Assembly: GCA_013399855.1 (NCBI GenBank)
Contig: VXAY01001965.1
Coordinates: forward strand, 647,248 to 711,247
Origin: Oxyruncus cristatus
Taxonomy: Eukaryota > Chordata > Aves > Passeriformes > Cotingidae
Direction of reading: 5' to 3'
Length of the DNA stretch: 64,000 nt
How positions within the stretch are numbered: position 1 is the stretch's first letter; the number at the start of each line of letters is the position of its first letter. The notes under the pieces were generated by a model. That model saw only the letters and a list, made by a program, of their open reading frames with translations. It made no database searches and was not told the DNA's origin. A program made the position numbers and the translations under genes. Shown here one piece after another: positions 13,023 to 23,002 of this stretch.

Positions 13023-13935
13023 GAATTGCTTATTACGTAAATCTTTTAGCAAGTATTGTAGAAGCATGGTAACAGAATGTACTAGGTGTTATGCACAGAA
13101 GGTCTGCTCTTGTGGGGGAAATTATTGAACATGCATATGTCCAGTGCAGGGAAGACATTATTGAAGCAGCTCTTACATAATATAGATCCAAAGAGATGTC
13201 AAGCATACTAGTTTACCTTTATACTACTGTTTTCTTATGAATCAGGGCGCTCAGCTTTTCCTCTCGTCAACACTTTGGCACTAAATTGAATGATGGTTAA
13301 AGGGAGAGTTAGAAAATCCTTGAGCTCTTTGGCTGTGAAAATAGAAGTTGAAAAAAACTTTTAAAAAGATTTTGTGGTTTATATCTTTAAGGAGAAAAGA
13401 ATTTGAATGCTGGCACAGTGATGCCTGATTTTTTGAATTCAGATTATTAATTGCCTGCTTGAGATAATTAAAGCATTTGTGCTCGAAATAATTGGTGTCA
13501 TTGAAAATAAAGGATTTAACCTTGGCAGTAGATTCAATCTGTCTGCTCCAATTCATTCCTGCAAAGACAAGAGGAATCATGGTGAGTTGTGTTTTTTCCC
13601 CCTCTCTCTTAAGATTGCTAATAATTAGTTTAAACATTCAACAGATCAGCTGGGTAATGGATGTGTATAGTCCCTATTGTTCTGCTTTATATGGCAGGAC
13701 TGGAAGAGATACTCTCTTTGAGGCTAGGGGTAGTTGTGGTACTTCATTGGAAGAGAATAAGAGATTAATTATATAATAAGTTAAACTTGAATATTATAGA
13801 TTTAAAATTCAACTAAGTTGTGTCTTTTTAGATCTTGGCTCCACAGAATATGAGATAGAAAAATAAGGAAAGGTGGAACAGTTATCTGAATATCAGTCTA
13901 GGGGTTTTTTTGAGAATCAGCTGTAGGTTTTTGTG
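13023..13935. other. Unique DNA, no gene recognised
   Basis: A 118-codon frame on the minus strand (13281-13637) and a 94-codon frame on the plus strand (13492-13776) overlap antisense. Neither has a recognisable motif or low-complexity bias. I regard both as chance frames. Confidence 0.5.
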
Positions 13936-14000
13936 TGTCACAGAGCCGTTGAGGTGGGAAGAGATCTCTACAAGTCATCTATTCCAAATTTATCCATTGG
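13936..14000 (-). mobile_element. Short decayed CR1 3' end
   Basis: Read on the minus strand, this matches the CR1 3' UTR. The plus strand shows 'cagagccgttgaggtggga' followed by the 'gagatct..caagtcatct' block, equivalent to the usual bird sequence just inside the CR1 terminus. The terminal 8-mer repeats are eroded. The copy is heavily 5'-truncated and diverged, so its right limit is approximate and weak similarity may continue to about 14050. Confidence 0.65.
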
Positions 14001-14477
14001 GATGCAGCTAATACAGAACTAGAAGCCATACAAAGATTTTACTGATAGAATTCCAAACACTGTAATGTCTACTCTGGGTCGTGGATAAAAGTCCAGAACC
14101 CTATATTAAGCATTTACAGACCCTGAGGGAAGATTTACCTTCACAAAAATAAAAATATAAATTTGTCTAGCACTAAGCGATGAAAGCAGTGGAGAGGAGG
14201 AAATTTTTCAGGTCTCACAGCTACCTTGCTTGAGTTTCCAAAATATATGCAATATCTTATTTAATAGGGGATGTGCAGTAAGGGGATAATAAACCTTCCT
14301 TTACACAAGGAAGGTCTTAGAACAATTATATAAGGTTTTCTGGCTTGACTCTTTGTCCAAAAGCAGGAAGACTGGGTTTCAGTTCCTTTTAATGCCTGAA
14401 GATGATTCAAATATCTCTAAAATTGATAGAGCTTTTGTAGAAAGCATTGTCCAAACCCCCAAAAGAGAATTGTCTTT

Positions 14478-14517
14478 CCTTCTGACACTCTGTCTATCCT
14501 TCTGATACTCTTTCACT
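14478..14517. repeat. Tandem duplication, 2 x 20 bp, imperfect
   Basis: Two pyrimidine-rich units share CCTTCTGA-ACTCT with a few substitutions. Likely slippage. Confidence 0.65.
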
Positions 14518-15129
14518 GCAGGAAAAAAAAAGAAAAATTAAAACAGTGAAAAATTCATTGGGCATTTATTAGAAGTTCATTAGAAGAACATTGAGTGGAA
14601 TTAATGTCTCCAAAATTCTTGGTATCTCACTTGGGGGTTCTGGTTTCCACATATAGTCCAATGGATTGCTGATGCCTTTTGCATGAAATAGGAATTCAAA
14701 ATAGCTGATGATCTGACCTTTGCTTTGTTCTTTGGCTACAACTACATGCTTACATTTTGCTTTTGCAAAATTTGCATCACTTGGGACTTGAATATAAGAT
14801 AATGATAGTCACTAGTCTAAATAATTTCTCCTTCATAAAAATAACATGTTCTAACACAGGAACTCACAGTTCACTCTAGATGAAGCTGGGGCTTTCCAAG
14901 GTTGTGTTGGAGAGAGCAGCACTTGGTGAGACCACCTTTGGAGCATAGCAGAAATCTCCTCTTTGTCACTTGCTTTTCCCCTTCTCTAGTGAGGTCATGC
15001 CCTTTTCTAGTACTGTACCTTAAGTAAGTCAACAGGTACATTAGGATCTGGGATTTTGATTAAGATCCCTCAGTAAGAGGAAAAGTGCTTTCTTGCTCTA
15101 TCTGCAATAAATCAAGAAAGTCTCTGATG
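14518..15129. other. Unique DNA before CR1, no gene recognised
   Basis: No coding or RNA signal is recognised. A short A-rich run occurs at about 14522-14540. Confidence 0.5.
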
Positions 15130-15474
15130 TGGTTCCGAGTAACTCTCTCAGCACTGGGGAGGTTGCACCTCAAATCCTGTGTTCGGTTTTGGACCCCTCA
15201 CTACAAGAAAGACATTAAGATGCTGGAGCTTGCCCAGAGAAGGGTAGCAAAGCTGGTGATGGGTCTGGAGCACAAGACTGATGAGGAGCAGCTGAGGGAG
15301 CTGGGGTTTTTTAGCCTGGAGAAAAGGAGGCTCAAGGGGGACCTTATCGTTCTCTACAACCACATGAAAGGAGGTTGTAGTAGATGGATCTCAACCTCTT
15401 CTAGCAGGTCACTAGTGACAGGACAAGCGAAAATGGCCTCAAGCTGCAGCAGGGAAGGTTTAGATTGGACCTAG
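15085..15474 (+). pseudogene. CR1 ORF2 C-terminal remnant, 129 codons open
   Basis: From about residue 20 the frame translates to the C-terminal tail of CR1 ORF2, with [28 protein letters not shown] and [28 protein letters not shown]. After about residue 95 the frame leaves the CR1 protein through a frameshift. The first 15-20 codons come from flanking DNA, so the ATG is accidental. No catalytic motif is present. Confidence 0.85.
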
Positions 15475-15674
15475 GAAAAATTGTTCACAGAAAAGGTTGT
15501 CAGGCATTGAACAGGCTGCCCATGGAAGCGGTGGAATTGCCATCCCTAGAAGCATTCAAAACGTGTATGAATGTGGCACCTGGGGACATAGTTTAGCAGT
15601 GAACATAGCAGTGTGAGGGTAATGGGTGTACTCAACAGTCTTAGAGGTCTTTTCCAATCTTAATGATTCTATGG
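15130..15674 (+). mobile_element. CR1 LINE, 5'-truncated, 0.55 kb
   Basis: This is a forward CR1 copy that starts within the last part of ORF2 and runs to the 3' end. It contains the [11 protein letters not shown] block, the [21 protein letters not shown] block (about 15280-15350), the 3' UTR with 'cttagaggtcttttccaat', and a single surviving ATGATTCTATGG at the end (about 15662-15674). Severe 5' truncation is typical of CR1. Frame breaks, point changes and the reduced terminal repeat suggest an older copy than the one at the window start. Confidence 0.93.
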
Positions 15675-16070
15675 TAAGAATTGTGTTTGCATGGCATATG
15701 TAGAAAAAAAGCCTCCTTCAATGAAGAGTATATGCCCATCTTTTCACAATTAAATACTTCTGCTATATACTTTTACTCTGTAGTGAATAACCATGCAGTT
15801 GCACGAGCAGTCTTTAGGGAATACTGTATTGTCATTGTTCATTTTGTAAGTACTGATTACCCTTGTACCAAAATTGTAGCAGATCATAATTAGTCCAACC
15901 TGTGGAGCTCTTATTTGCAAACAGCTCATCTGAGATGCTCCAGCTATTCTTCCCACCAGTCTCGACCATTATTCTTAACAGAATGACTGCAGCTGAATGA
16001 TAGCAAGTAACTTTCAGTGCCTTTTTCCAAATATTAAAGAGTTAGAATAAAAGTTGCTTTGGTAACATAG
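15675..16070. other. Unique DNA, no gene recognised
   Basis: Short antisense-overlapping frames (15681-15893 plus, 15750-15956 minus) have no recognisable content. Confidence 0.5.
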
Positions 16071-16188
16071 AAAGAAATAAAATAAAGAGGAAAATAAATA
16101 AAATAAAAATGAATAGGAAGGACAAGAGCGAAAAAGGAAGGGAAAAGGAAAGGGAAAGAGAGAGGCAGGGAGAGAGGGAGGAAAGGAC
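16071..16188 (+). repeat. Purine-rich low-complexity tract, about 118 bp
   Basis: The plus strand is almost entirely A and G. It starts as AAATA-type units and becomes GGAAA/GAGAGG units after about 16130, with only scattered T and C. The minus strand reads as a Leu/Ser/Phe-rich open frame (16042-16263), an artefact of composition. Tracts like this can adopt triplex or H-DNA forms. Confidence 0.85.
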
Positions 16189-17420
16189 ATTTCTCAGAGT
16201 AGAATACTTTAATATGAAGATAAATGTTTGTATGATTTTGCTATGACTTAGAAATCTCAGCAATGAGTGTTCTATAAGTTCATTTAAATTGTATATCTAT
16301 CTCCATATGAAGACACGTGGATGTTGTTGTTTAGAACCCAGAACAACATCCCATTTTCTAGAAAATCTACTGTAAGTGGAACAATACATAGAAAAGGCAA
16401 TTAAATGGGTTTAAATTACATTGGGGGTTGGAAGGGAAAAGGTCATGAACTCAATCTAGTCTTACAAATGCAAAAAAACCCCACTTTTCAGAGCTTCATT
16501 TATCCTCTGAATTCATGATATCTGCCTAGCCTCATTAGAGTGAAGTGGTAGAACAGAAGTAAGGTGATATGTCACCATTCTTTCAACAAGAAGATGATAT
16601 AAGCTAAGTAAAGCAGGTAGAAATACATTATTTAAAGTGAAGAAATTATCCTCTTTGCCTATTGCTTAACACAATACAGATTAGACAAAATCTTTTAAAG
16701 CTTACATATCTGTAAAGCCAATTCTCACTAATCTCCATCAGCACCAACTCCCATTCAAAAAAATGATGCAGTTCATCTTCAAATTCACATACATCTGTAG
16801 ATGCAATTATGTATACACATATGTATGTGTCTGCAAAGATAAAATTATACAGTGACCCATCCCACCCACCTGCATCTTTGAGAAATATTTAGTCTTATGA
16901 TACTTGTATTATTGCTAAATATTCTTTTCTTAGGATACATTTTAAGGATACATCTTTGCTGAAGGCTTTCAATTTCCCTTTTCAACAGCATCTTTAAGTG
17001 ACTAAGATGATAGAATAAGAGGAAAAGAAAATGTGTTTTTCTACTTTTGCAGAAGTTAATTCATACCCATGGGATGTGCCAGCTTTTATTGCTGAAAAAC
17101 TAAGTCCTCTTATGCTCTACATGGGCACTACAGATGCAGACTTAGCACTGAGAGTGCTAAGTGGTCTGCTTCAGAAGTTTAATTGTGCCCAAGAATGACC
17201 AGCATTAGGGCCAAGAGAGTACTTGAGCCTCTGTGAGCTTCTTGGAAACTGGTACTTTGACATCATCAGAAATGGTATCACTTCATGAAAAAGAGCTGCC
17301 GTATTTTCTACATTTCTGCACAAACCTGAAATTCCTAAACATTCCTTGCCACCTTGATCTCATTTGAGCATTTGAAATCCTCTAATAATTATTTATTTTG
17401 TTTGATATGATTGTGTATAG
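16189..17420. other. Unique AT-rich DNA, no gene recognised
   Basis: Nothing recognised. A weak CR1-like phrase at about 16423-16465 (GGGTTGGAAGG.., then CAATCTAGTC) is too short to call. Confidence 0.5.
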
Positions 17421-17933
17421 AGAATAACAGAATATGCAAGGTTGGAAGAGACCCACAAGAATCATTGTGTCCAACCCATATCCCCGCATATGACCATCCC
17501 CAGGAGTCACACCATGTGCCTGAGAATATTGTCCAAACTCTCCTTGAACTCTGTCAGGCTTTGTTATGTGACCACTTCCCTGGGGAGCCTGTTCCAGTGC
17601 CCAATTACCCTCTGGGGGAAGAACCTTTTTCTAATATCCAACTTAAACTATCCCTGACACAACATCAGGCCATTCCCTCAGGTTCTGTCACTGATCACCA
17701 CACAGAAGAGATCAGTGCCTGCCCCTCCTCTTCCCCTCATGAGGAAGTTGTAGACTGCAATGGGGTCTCCCCTCAATCTCCTCCTATCCAGGCTGAACAG
17801 ACCAACTGCCCCCAGCTGCTCCTCATATGCCTTCCCCTCAAGGCCCTTCACCATCTTCTTTGCCCTCCTCTGGACACTCTCTAATAGCTTAATATCTTTC
17901 CTATGTTACGGTTACCAGACTTGCACACAATAT

Positions 17934-18257
17934 TCAAGGTGAGGCCGCACCAGTGCAGAGCAAAATGGGACAATCCCCTCCCTCCACCAGCTGGTGATGC
18001 TTTGCCTGATGCCCCCCAGGACACGGTTGGCCCTCCTGGCTGCCAGGGCACTGCTGACTCATACTCAACTTGCCATCGGCCAGGACCCCCAGATCTCTTT
18101 CTGTGACACTGCTTTCCAGGATCTCATTCCCCAGTCTGTAAAAACAATGCAGGTTGACCCATCCCAGGTGCAGAATCCGGTACTTTCCCTTTTTGAACTT
18201 TATATGGCTGATGATTGTCCAGACCTCTGAGTACATCAGCTGGCTTCCCTTGACCAA
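17934..18257 (-). pseudogene. CR1 ORF2 C-terminal fragment across the deletion junction
   Basis: The open frame begins in flank-like sequence derived from the deletion junction. It then reads KGKYRILHLG, LESSVTERDLGVLADGKLSMSQQC and a frame-shifted continuation toward 17934. It corresponds to the part of CR1 ORF2 just C-terminal to the reverse-transcriptase palm. The join with the upstream RT segment near 18200-18240 marks the internal deletion. It cannot encode an active enzyme. Confidence 0.8.
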
Positions 18258-18480
18258 GTAGGTGGGTTACCTAGTCATAAAAGGAAATCAGGTTTGATAA
18301 GCAGGACTCTCCTCTCATGAAGCTGTGCTGGCTGTGACCAGTGTCTTTCAGATGTTTTCCAATACTCCCCAGAATAATCTTATTTACTTTACCAGGCACT
18401 GAAGTGATACTGACAGGCCTGCAGTTTCAGAGGTCCTCCTTCTTGCCCTTCTTGAAAACTGGGACAACATTTGCCAGCTT

Positions 18481-18993
18481 TCAATGAGCTGGGACTTCTG
18501 CAGATTCCCAAGACTCCTCAAAAATCATTACAAGAGGTTTTGGGATGACATCAGCCAGATCTTTGAGCATTCTGGGATGAATCCCATCTGGCCCCATAGG
18601 TCTGCAGAGATCCAGCTTGAGCAAGAGATCCTGCACAGTTTCAGGGTTGACTGGGAGTTGGTCATTCTCACAGTCATGGTCCTCCAGCTCAGGGCACTGA
18701 GACCCCCTTGGCCCACCATCTGCATTGAAGACAGAGGTAAAGAAAGTGTTAAACACCTGTGCCTTGTCTCCGTCCCTGTTTGTGAGATGACCATCCTCAT
18801 CCTGTAACACACCAATGATATTCCTATACTGCTTAATTCCATTCATATATTTCAAAAAACTCTTTATTGTCGCCCACATTTTGGGGCAGCTGTAACTCCA
18901 GTTGAGCTTTGGCTGCAGGAATTTTCTCCCTATAGCAGCAAGCAGCATCTCTGTATTCTCCCCATGTGACTTGACCTTGCCTCCACTGTGCAC
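18481..18993 (-). pseudogene. CR1 ORF2 reverse-transcriptase N-terminal remnant, 170 codons open
   Basis: The longest open frame in the window. Its first roughly 70 residues match the region before the reverse transcriptase in bird CR1 (a WATIKSFLKYMNGIKQY block, then GVLQDEDGHLTNRDGDKAQVFNTFFTSVFN). A typical acidic linker follows, then the start of the RT fingers domain (LLLKLDLCRPMGPDGIHPRMLKDLADV, and ESWESAEVPAH at the end). It stops exactly where the conserved W and the following strand would come. The catalytic palm is absent from the element. The ATG is internal, and the frame is open only by survival. Confidence 0.85.
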
Positions 18994-19000
18994 ACATCTT

Positions 19001-19341
19001 CCTTTTTTACCTTATTTCCAAAAGAAGATGCCTGTTCAACCATGCTGGCCTTCTTCCTCTCCTGCTTTTTTTCTGACATTTGGGAATTGCCTGCTCCTGT
19101 GCCCTTAGGAAGAGATGTTATAAGCCTGTGGAAGTGCTGATCTGCTTGAGAACATGGTGGCTGACGCCTGTGGCATTCCTGGGGCATCTCAAAAAGAACA
19201 TCCTGGATAGATGTTTGTGCTTGCACAGCAAGATCAAAAGGCCTTTCACCATCTTAATTTTTCATTAAACCCTAGCTAATGAATAGTGTTAAACATACAG
19301 AACTGAACTCTATACACATGGTACTTTTCCTTACTCAAAAG
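19001..19341. other. Segment between CR1 and LTR; possible 5' continuation of CR1
   Basis: A 98-codon minus-strand frame (18930-19226) runs out of the CR1 5' end in a different frame. It includes a basic, charged patch (SEKKQERKKASM). I cannot match it to CR1 ORF2 with confidence. It may be diverged CR1 sequence or older unrelated DNA. GC content looks higher than in the surrounding unique DNA, which fits repeat origin. Confidence 0.35.
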
Positions 19342-19346
19342 AGTAC
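19342..19346. repeat. Target-site duplication AGTAC, left copy
   Basis: AGTAC directly precedes the LTR, and an identical AGTAC at 19670-19674 directly follows it. A 5-bp duplication is the usual size for ERVL (class III) elements. Confidence 0.85.
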
Positions 19347-19563
19347 TGTTCTGGTTTTGGCCAAGGACGGAGTTAATTTTTGGCCGTAGCTGGGAGGTGG
19401 TGTGGCTGAGGGGGCATGGCCAGGACCCCGATACTAGATACCACCTCATGCCATTTTTAGAGTGGGGGAAGGGACTCTGGCTTCTGAGGAGAGTAAATTG
19501 TTCTTATATCACCCTGTGACCTTTACCTTTCGTGCCCCCAATTTTCCTCTCTGGTCACCCATG

Positions 19564-19564
19564 N
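19564..19564. other. Ambiguous base (N)
   Basis: The single undetermined base in the window. It sits directly before a run of G-rich sequence in the LTR, where sequencing and assembly commonly fail. It may hide an indel. Confidence 0.95.
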
Positions 19565-19567
19565 GGT

Positions 19568-19597
19568 GGGGGTGGGAGAGGGGGGAAGGGGAGTGGG
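19568..19597 (+). other. G-quadruplex-type motif inside LTR
   Basis: Five G runs of 5, 3, 6, 4 and 3 bases (19568-19572, 19574-19576, 19580-19585, 19588-19591, 19595-19597) are separated by 1-3 bases. This meets the usual pattern for a potential G-quadruplex on the plus strand. Folding is an inference only. Confidence 0.7.
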
Positions 19598-19669
19598 CTA
19601 GCAGCAGTGTGGTTTGGGGAGTCTCGGTGGGAGTACTAAATTGGAGAGTACCATTCCTAAACCACAACA

Positions 19670-19674
19670 AGTAC
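19670..19674. repeat. Target-site duplication AGTAC, right copy
   Basis: Identical to the 5 bases at 19342-19346. Together they define the LTR boundaries exactly. Confidence 0.85.
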
Positions 19675-21516
19675 AGAAAAAAGTCCTTCTCAGCAAAAGC
19701 AGATCATATGCACAGACATATTTATATCATGCCAAGCCTGAATTCAAACTGGAAAGCAATGACATTCATAAAAACTGAAATAAAGACAAGACTTCTTGAA
19801 TTTTTCACTTTTGCAGCTTGGATTGGATTAAATTGTCCCAGATTGTCATAATACTCTGCTTTCAATCTGTAAACATCACTCAATTTTACTTTGAGTTGCT
19901 AGAGGGAAAAATAACAATAGTTGCTCCGTCTTTAATGTGTTTTTGTCATCTAGCATCCTGTTAGACTCAAAATATTAGCATCAGGAGATAGTAGTTAGGA
20001 ACATCTATAGTATTTTTATCCATGTCTATTAACTATCATAGTATTTGGCATGAGAGAACCAAACAAACATACTTGGAAGTGTGAAGTACACGTATAGCTA
20101 TATGTGATTTTGCACTGCCCAGAATGTACACAGCACAAGTCCTCAGCAGCCAAAGTATGTATATGTGAGAAGAATGAGTGAAAATTCAATGGTATAGAAA
20201 AGACCACTGATGTCTGTTATGGTAAAAGCTCCATCTCGATATATCATCATATTCCAACATGATCAATATTAGGAAAAATTTGTTTGAAGGAACATTTTCA
20301 GAAAGTAAATATGGCTTTTTCTAAAACTGCCAAACTGTTCCTAGACAGCTGTATAGAAGGATATGCTAATAATCTACATACAGCTGGTTCAGACAGTTAC
20401 AGTTTTTAGAAGTTTTCATCATTGGAGACATACTATCAATGCAAGTTTCTTGCCTTTTTGTGTTTGTACATGAATGTTTTCCTCCTTTTTTAAGTAAGGA
20501 ACAAAATATTTTAACTGTAGGAATAGAAAGCAGGATTATAAAGGTGGGCAGAATAATTCATATGTAAAGAAAACAGAGTCTGGAGGAGCTCAGCAGCTTC
20601 CAGCATTCACTATAAAACTAACTGGAGCATTGTTCCTAAATAAAAAGAGACAGAGCTGAATCTTTGGTCCAGACATTCTGCCGTCCTTCTTTGCTCTAAT
20701 TCAGCTCTTCTGGCTATTCTCAGGATAGCATGGCATTCTGTTCCTTCCACCCTTTCCCTTTCTGTCACAGGGATTTATGCGAGATTTTACCGTCTCCACA
20801 GGGCTCTGTCGCCATGAAGAGCAGACTGGCAGTTAATCCACATTAGAAGCCAGTGGAAAACTAAAGATCAAATTTGGTACAAAGGACTTTTTAAAGACTG
20901 CTGAAACTTCTATAATTTCCTGAAACCTAGGTAAGATGAGGCACTGTTCTCAGAAGTGTTAGAGGTAAGTAGCTATTTCCATAAACAGGGTCAAAATGCA
21001 CATCCACGTTTTGGGGCTTTAGAAATTTAAATCTACTAGCTGCATATGTGTATTACTGGTTTTGCATATTATTGTGTATACATGCCAGTTACATGTGTGG
21101 CAAAACTCCTCTCACAGGTTCTATAAATAATTTTCTTTTAGATGGTTTCATGCACTGCTCTGATAACCACACTGTTTAAATGGGGCATCCACAATTCCTG
21201 TTTTCAGCATCTGTCTGGAAAGGAGTTTACTTTGTGATATGACTATGTCTGCAAAAATAGTGATGTTGTTATCCCACCCATTGCAATTTTTCGAGCATAC
21301 CCCCATGTGATAGATAGGAATCCTAGCCAGGCTCAGCAGGTATGTGACAAATCCTAAACAGACATGCCATTAGTGTCTTCTGTCATTGCTTGATAGGGTT
21401 TAACTGGTAGAGAAAGGATTCTGCCAGCCTGCTCAAGCTGAATTTCATCCATTAAACTTAATTACTGTATTTATATCTTGCTACGATTATGCATTTTCAT
21501 GTACACAATCTGTGAA
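19675..21516. other. AT-rich unique DNA, no gene recognised
   Basis: No exon, RNA or transposon is recognised. The only frames of 60 codons or more are short and without motifs. Confidence 0.5.
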
Positions 21517-21548
21517 AAACCAAACCAAACCCAACCCAACCCAACCCA
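21517..21548 (+). repeat. (AACCC)n / (AAACC)n microsatellite
   Basis: About six units of AAACC followed by AACCC. It is not the vertebrate telomere unit (TTAGGG on the complement would need CCCTAA), so it is an ordinary pentanucleotide repeat. Confidence 0.85.
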
Positions 21549-22970
21549 GGAATATCTAACCAAGATCTAAAAAAGCCTTTTTTGACAGAAGTGTTCATTA
21601 CACACTTAAGCATATAACACAAAGAGGAATTTAGTTCAAAAACCTCCTTCTCCCTACCTACTCTGTCTCTGTGTAGTTTATTTCCCGTGCAGGTCACAAG
21701 AAGATGAATTTTCAAAGGACAATACCTTAAAATGTGTCAGCAGTATGTATTGTTGGGTGTCATATAAAAGGAATTATATATTTTTTTCTCTCTGACATCT
21801 TCTAAAGAGCTGAGACCTGTCTTTTCACTCCTCCAAATTTGTACTTGTATTTTTATGCTTCCAAATAAATTGGAAGTGCAAGTCAGAAAATTTGCAGCTC
21901 AGATGATCTGATTTATAGTTACCATCAAGCACCTTGCAGTGCAGATTTTCTTGTGACCACTGAAATGGAGGCCCAAAGGAAGAACAGTCTTTCAAAAATT
22001 CATTCCTCATATATGCTGTCAAGAAATACCAGGCAGAGGGGAAAAAATAAGGACTACAAAATAAAATACAATGAAAGATGCAGTACAGATCTGTAAAACT
22101 ACATCAACGTATTATGAATGTTTTTGTGAGGTACTTTTTATCTTACTCCTTTGCACTCCTGCTTTTCCTTTTTATGAAAAGAAATCTCAGGCCCCAGCAC
22201 AAAATTCTGAAAGCTAGTGCTTTCTCAAGGTGTCTGATAAAGTTCTATACAAGCTTATAAGGACTCTTGGTCTCAAAATATTGTGGTAAATGACAGTGCT
22301 CAATTAAAATACAGTTTGAAATAAGAACTCGTATCCCTAATGTAATGTATTGTTTAATAATAAGTTATGGGATTATGGTGCTGGCACACTATGTGCTTGA
22401 GAAGATTTTAAATGTATAATTTTTTTTTAGAAATAAAAAAATAGGACGATTTAAATAAGCAAAAAATGTTATTGCTCAGAATATATATGTATTTATGTAT
22501 TGCAGATCTTGCTGAAAGGTCTAGAAATTCCTTTCAACATATAGTACTTGCATGAATGATGGGGTGTTTTGTCCTTTCTGCTGCTTATTTTTTCTTCTTT
22601 TTCCTTGGCTTTGATTCTGAGGACAGCATGCTCTTTTCATCTTGCTAGAGATATGGCTCTGCATAAATCTCTCAGGAGATCTCACTCTACCCAAGCAATT
22701 TTATGGAAAAAAAAAAGAAAGGAATGCTTCCTTATGTCTGTATAATTTCAGCTGTATAAATCAGTGCATTGACCTTAAAGCCATCCTGACTTTATTGTGG
22801 ATCCCCCTTGTTCACAAAGTTTGGCATGTGAATTATAGTAGCCATAACATCTTTTGCCTCCATGTTATGCACCCATAGATTGAATTTTTCCAGTAAGTGT
22901 TTGCACATAAGGTTTTATTTTCCTTGTACAGAAACAGTTTTAAAGACTGTTATAGGAAAAATACAGATGA
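21549..22970. other. AT-rich unique DNA, no gene recognised
   Basis: Nothing recognised beyond short homopolymer runs (for example T8 near 22422). Confidence 0.5.
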
Positions 22971-23002
22971 GAAAGAAAAAAAGGAAAAAAGGAAAAAAAA
23001 AA
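22971..23002 (+). repeat. A-rich (GGAAAAAA)n tract
   Basis: A purine-only stretch of A runs broken by G or GG. Confidence 0.85.

Larger units (their letters stand above)
17421..19000 (-). mobile_element. CR1 LINE, about 1.6 kb, internally deleted
   Basis: This is the longest CR1 copy here, in reverse orientation. Reading down from 19000 there are: the ORF2 linker and the fingers region of the reverse transcriptase (18993-18481, with MGPDGIHPRMLKDLADV); a frame-broken segment (18480-18240) still showing the equivalents of NYRPVSLTS and the GF..ESC..NL block; then an abrupt jump to the C-terminal KYRILHLG and ERDLGVLADGKL blocks (from about 18190 down). After that come the EEQLG/LFSLDRRRL region and the 3' UTR, ending near 17421 with a short eroded ATTCT-type terminus. 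The segment that should lie between, with the catalytic aspartates (SKAFD and FADD in intact relatives), is missing. The left-hand limit at 19000 is approximate. Confidence 0.92.
19347..19669 (+). mobile_element. Solo LTR of an ERVL-like endogenous retrovirus, 323 bp
   Basis: The element begins TGTTCTGGTTTTGGCCAAGG and ends AAACCACAACA. Both ends match a well-known bird LTR family (common in zebra finch and other passerines). It has the TG...CA ends of an integrated LTR and is flanked by a perfect 5-bp duplication (AGTAC). No internal retroviral sequence (primer-binding site, gag, pol or env) is present, so it is a solo LTR left by recombination between the two LTRs of a provirus. At 323 bp it is shorter than the full-length family LTR as I know it. 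The head (about 19347-19430) and tail (about 19500-19669) are recognisable, but most of the middle seems to be deleted or replaced. It contains an undetermined base at 19564 and a G-rich motif after it. Confidence 0.85.

Noticed and set aside
13281..13776. 118-codon (-) and 94-codon (+) overlapping frames
   Set aside because: No recognisable domain, overlapping antisense, and within the length expected by chance.
16042..16263. Ser/Leu/Phe-rich 73-codon minus-strand frame with membrane-like look
   Set aside because: Complement of a purine-rich tract; the hydrophobicity is a composition effect.
16423..16465. Possible CR1 3' end on the minus strand (GGGTTGGAAGG...CAATCTAGTC)
   Set aside because: Short, no terminal array and spacing does not fit well.
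17411..17884. 157-codon plus-strand open frame, with a second plus-strand frame at 17442-17657
   Set aside because: Antisense to the CR1 3' region; its open state reflects the complement of a conserved LINE sequence.
18484..18807. 107-codon plus-strand frame and a 104-codon minus-strand frame (18528-18842)
   Set aside because: Shadow frames of the CR1 ORF2 remnant at 18481-18993.
19462..19851. 129-codon plus-strand frame across the LTR
   Set aside because: Runs through the solo LTR, the undetermined base and the flank; no protein family resemblance.
21517..21548. CCCAA repeats considered as interstitial telomere sequence
   Set aside because: The unit is AACCC/AAACC, five bases, not the six-base vertebrate telomere unit.
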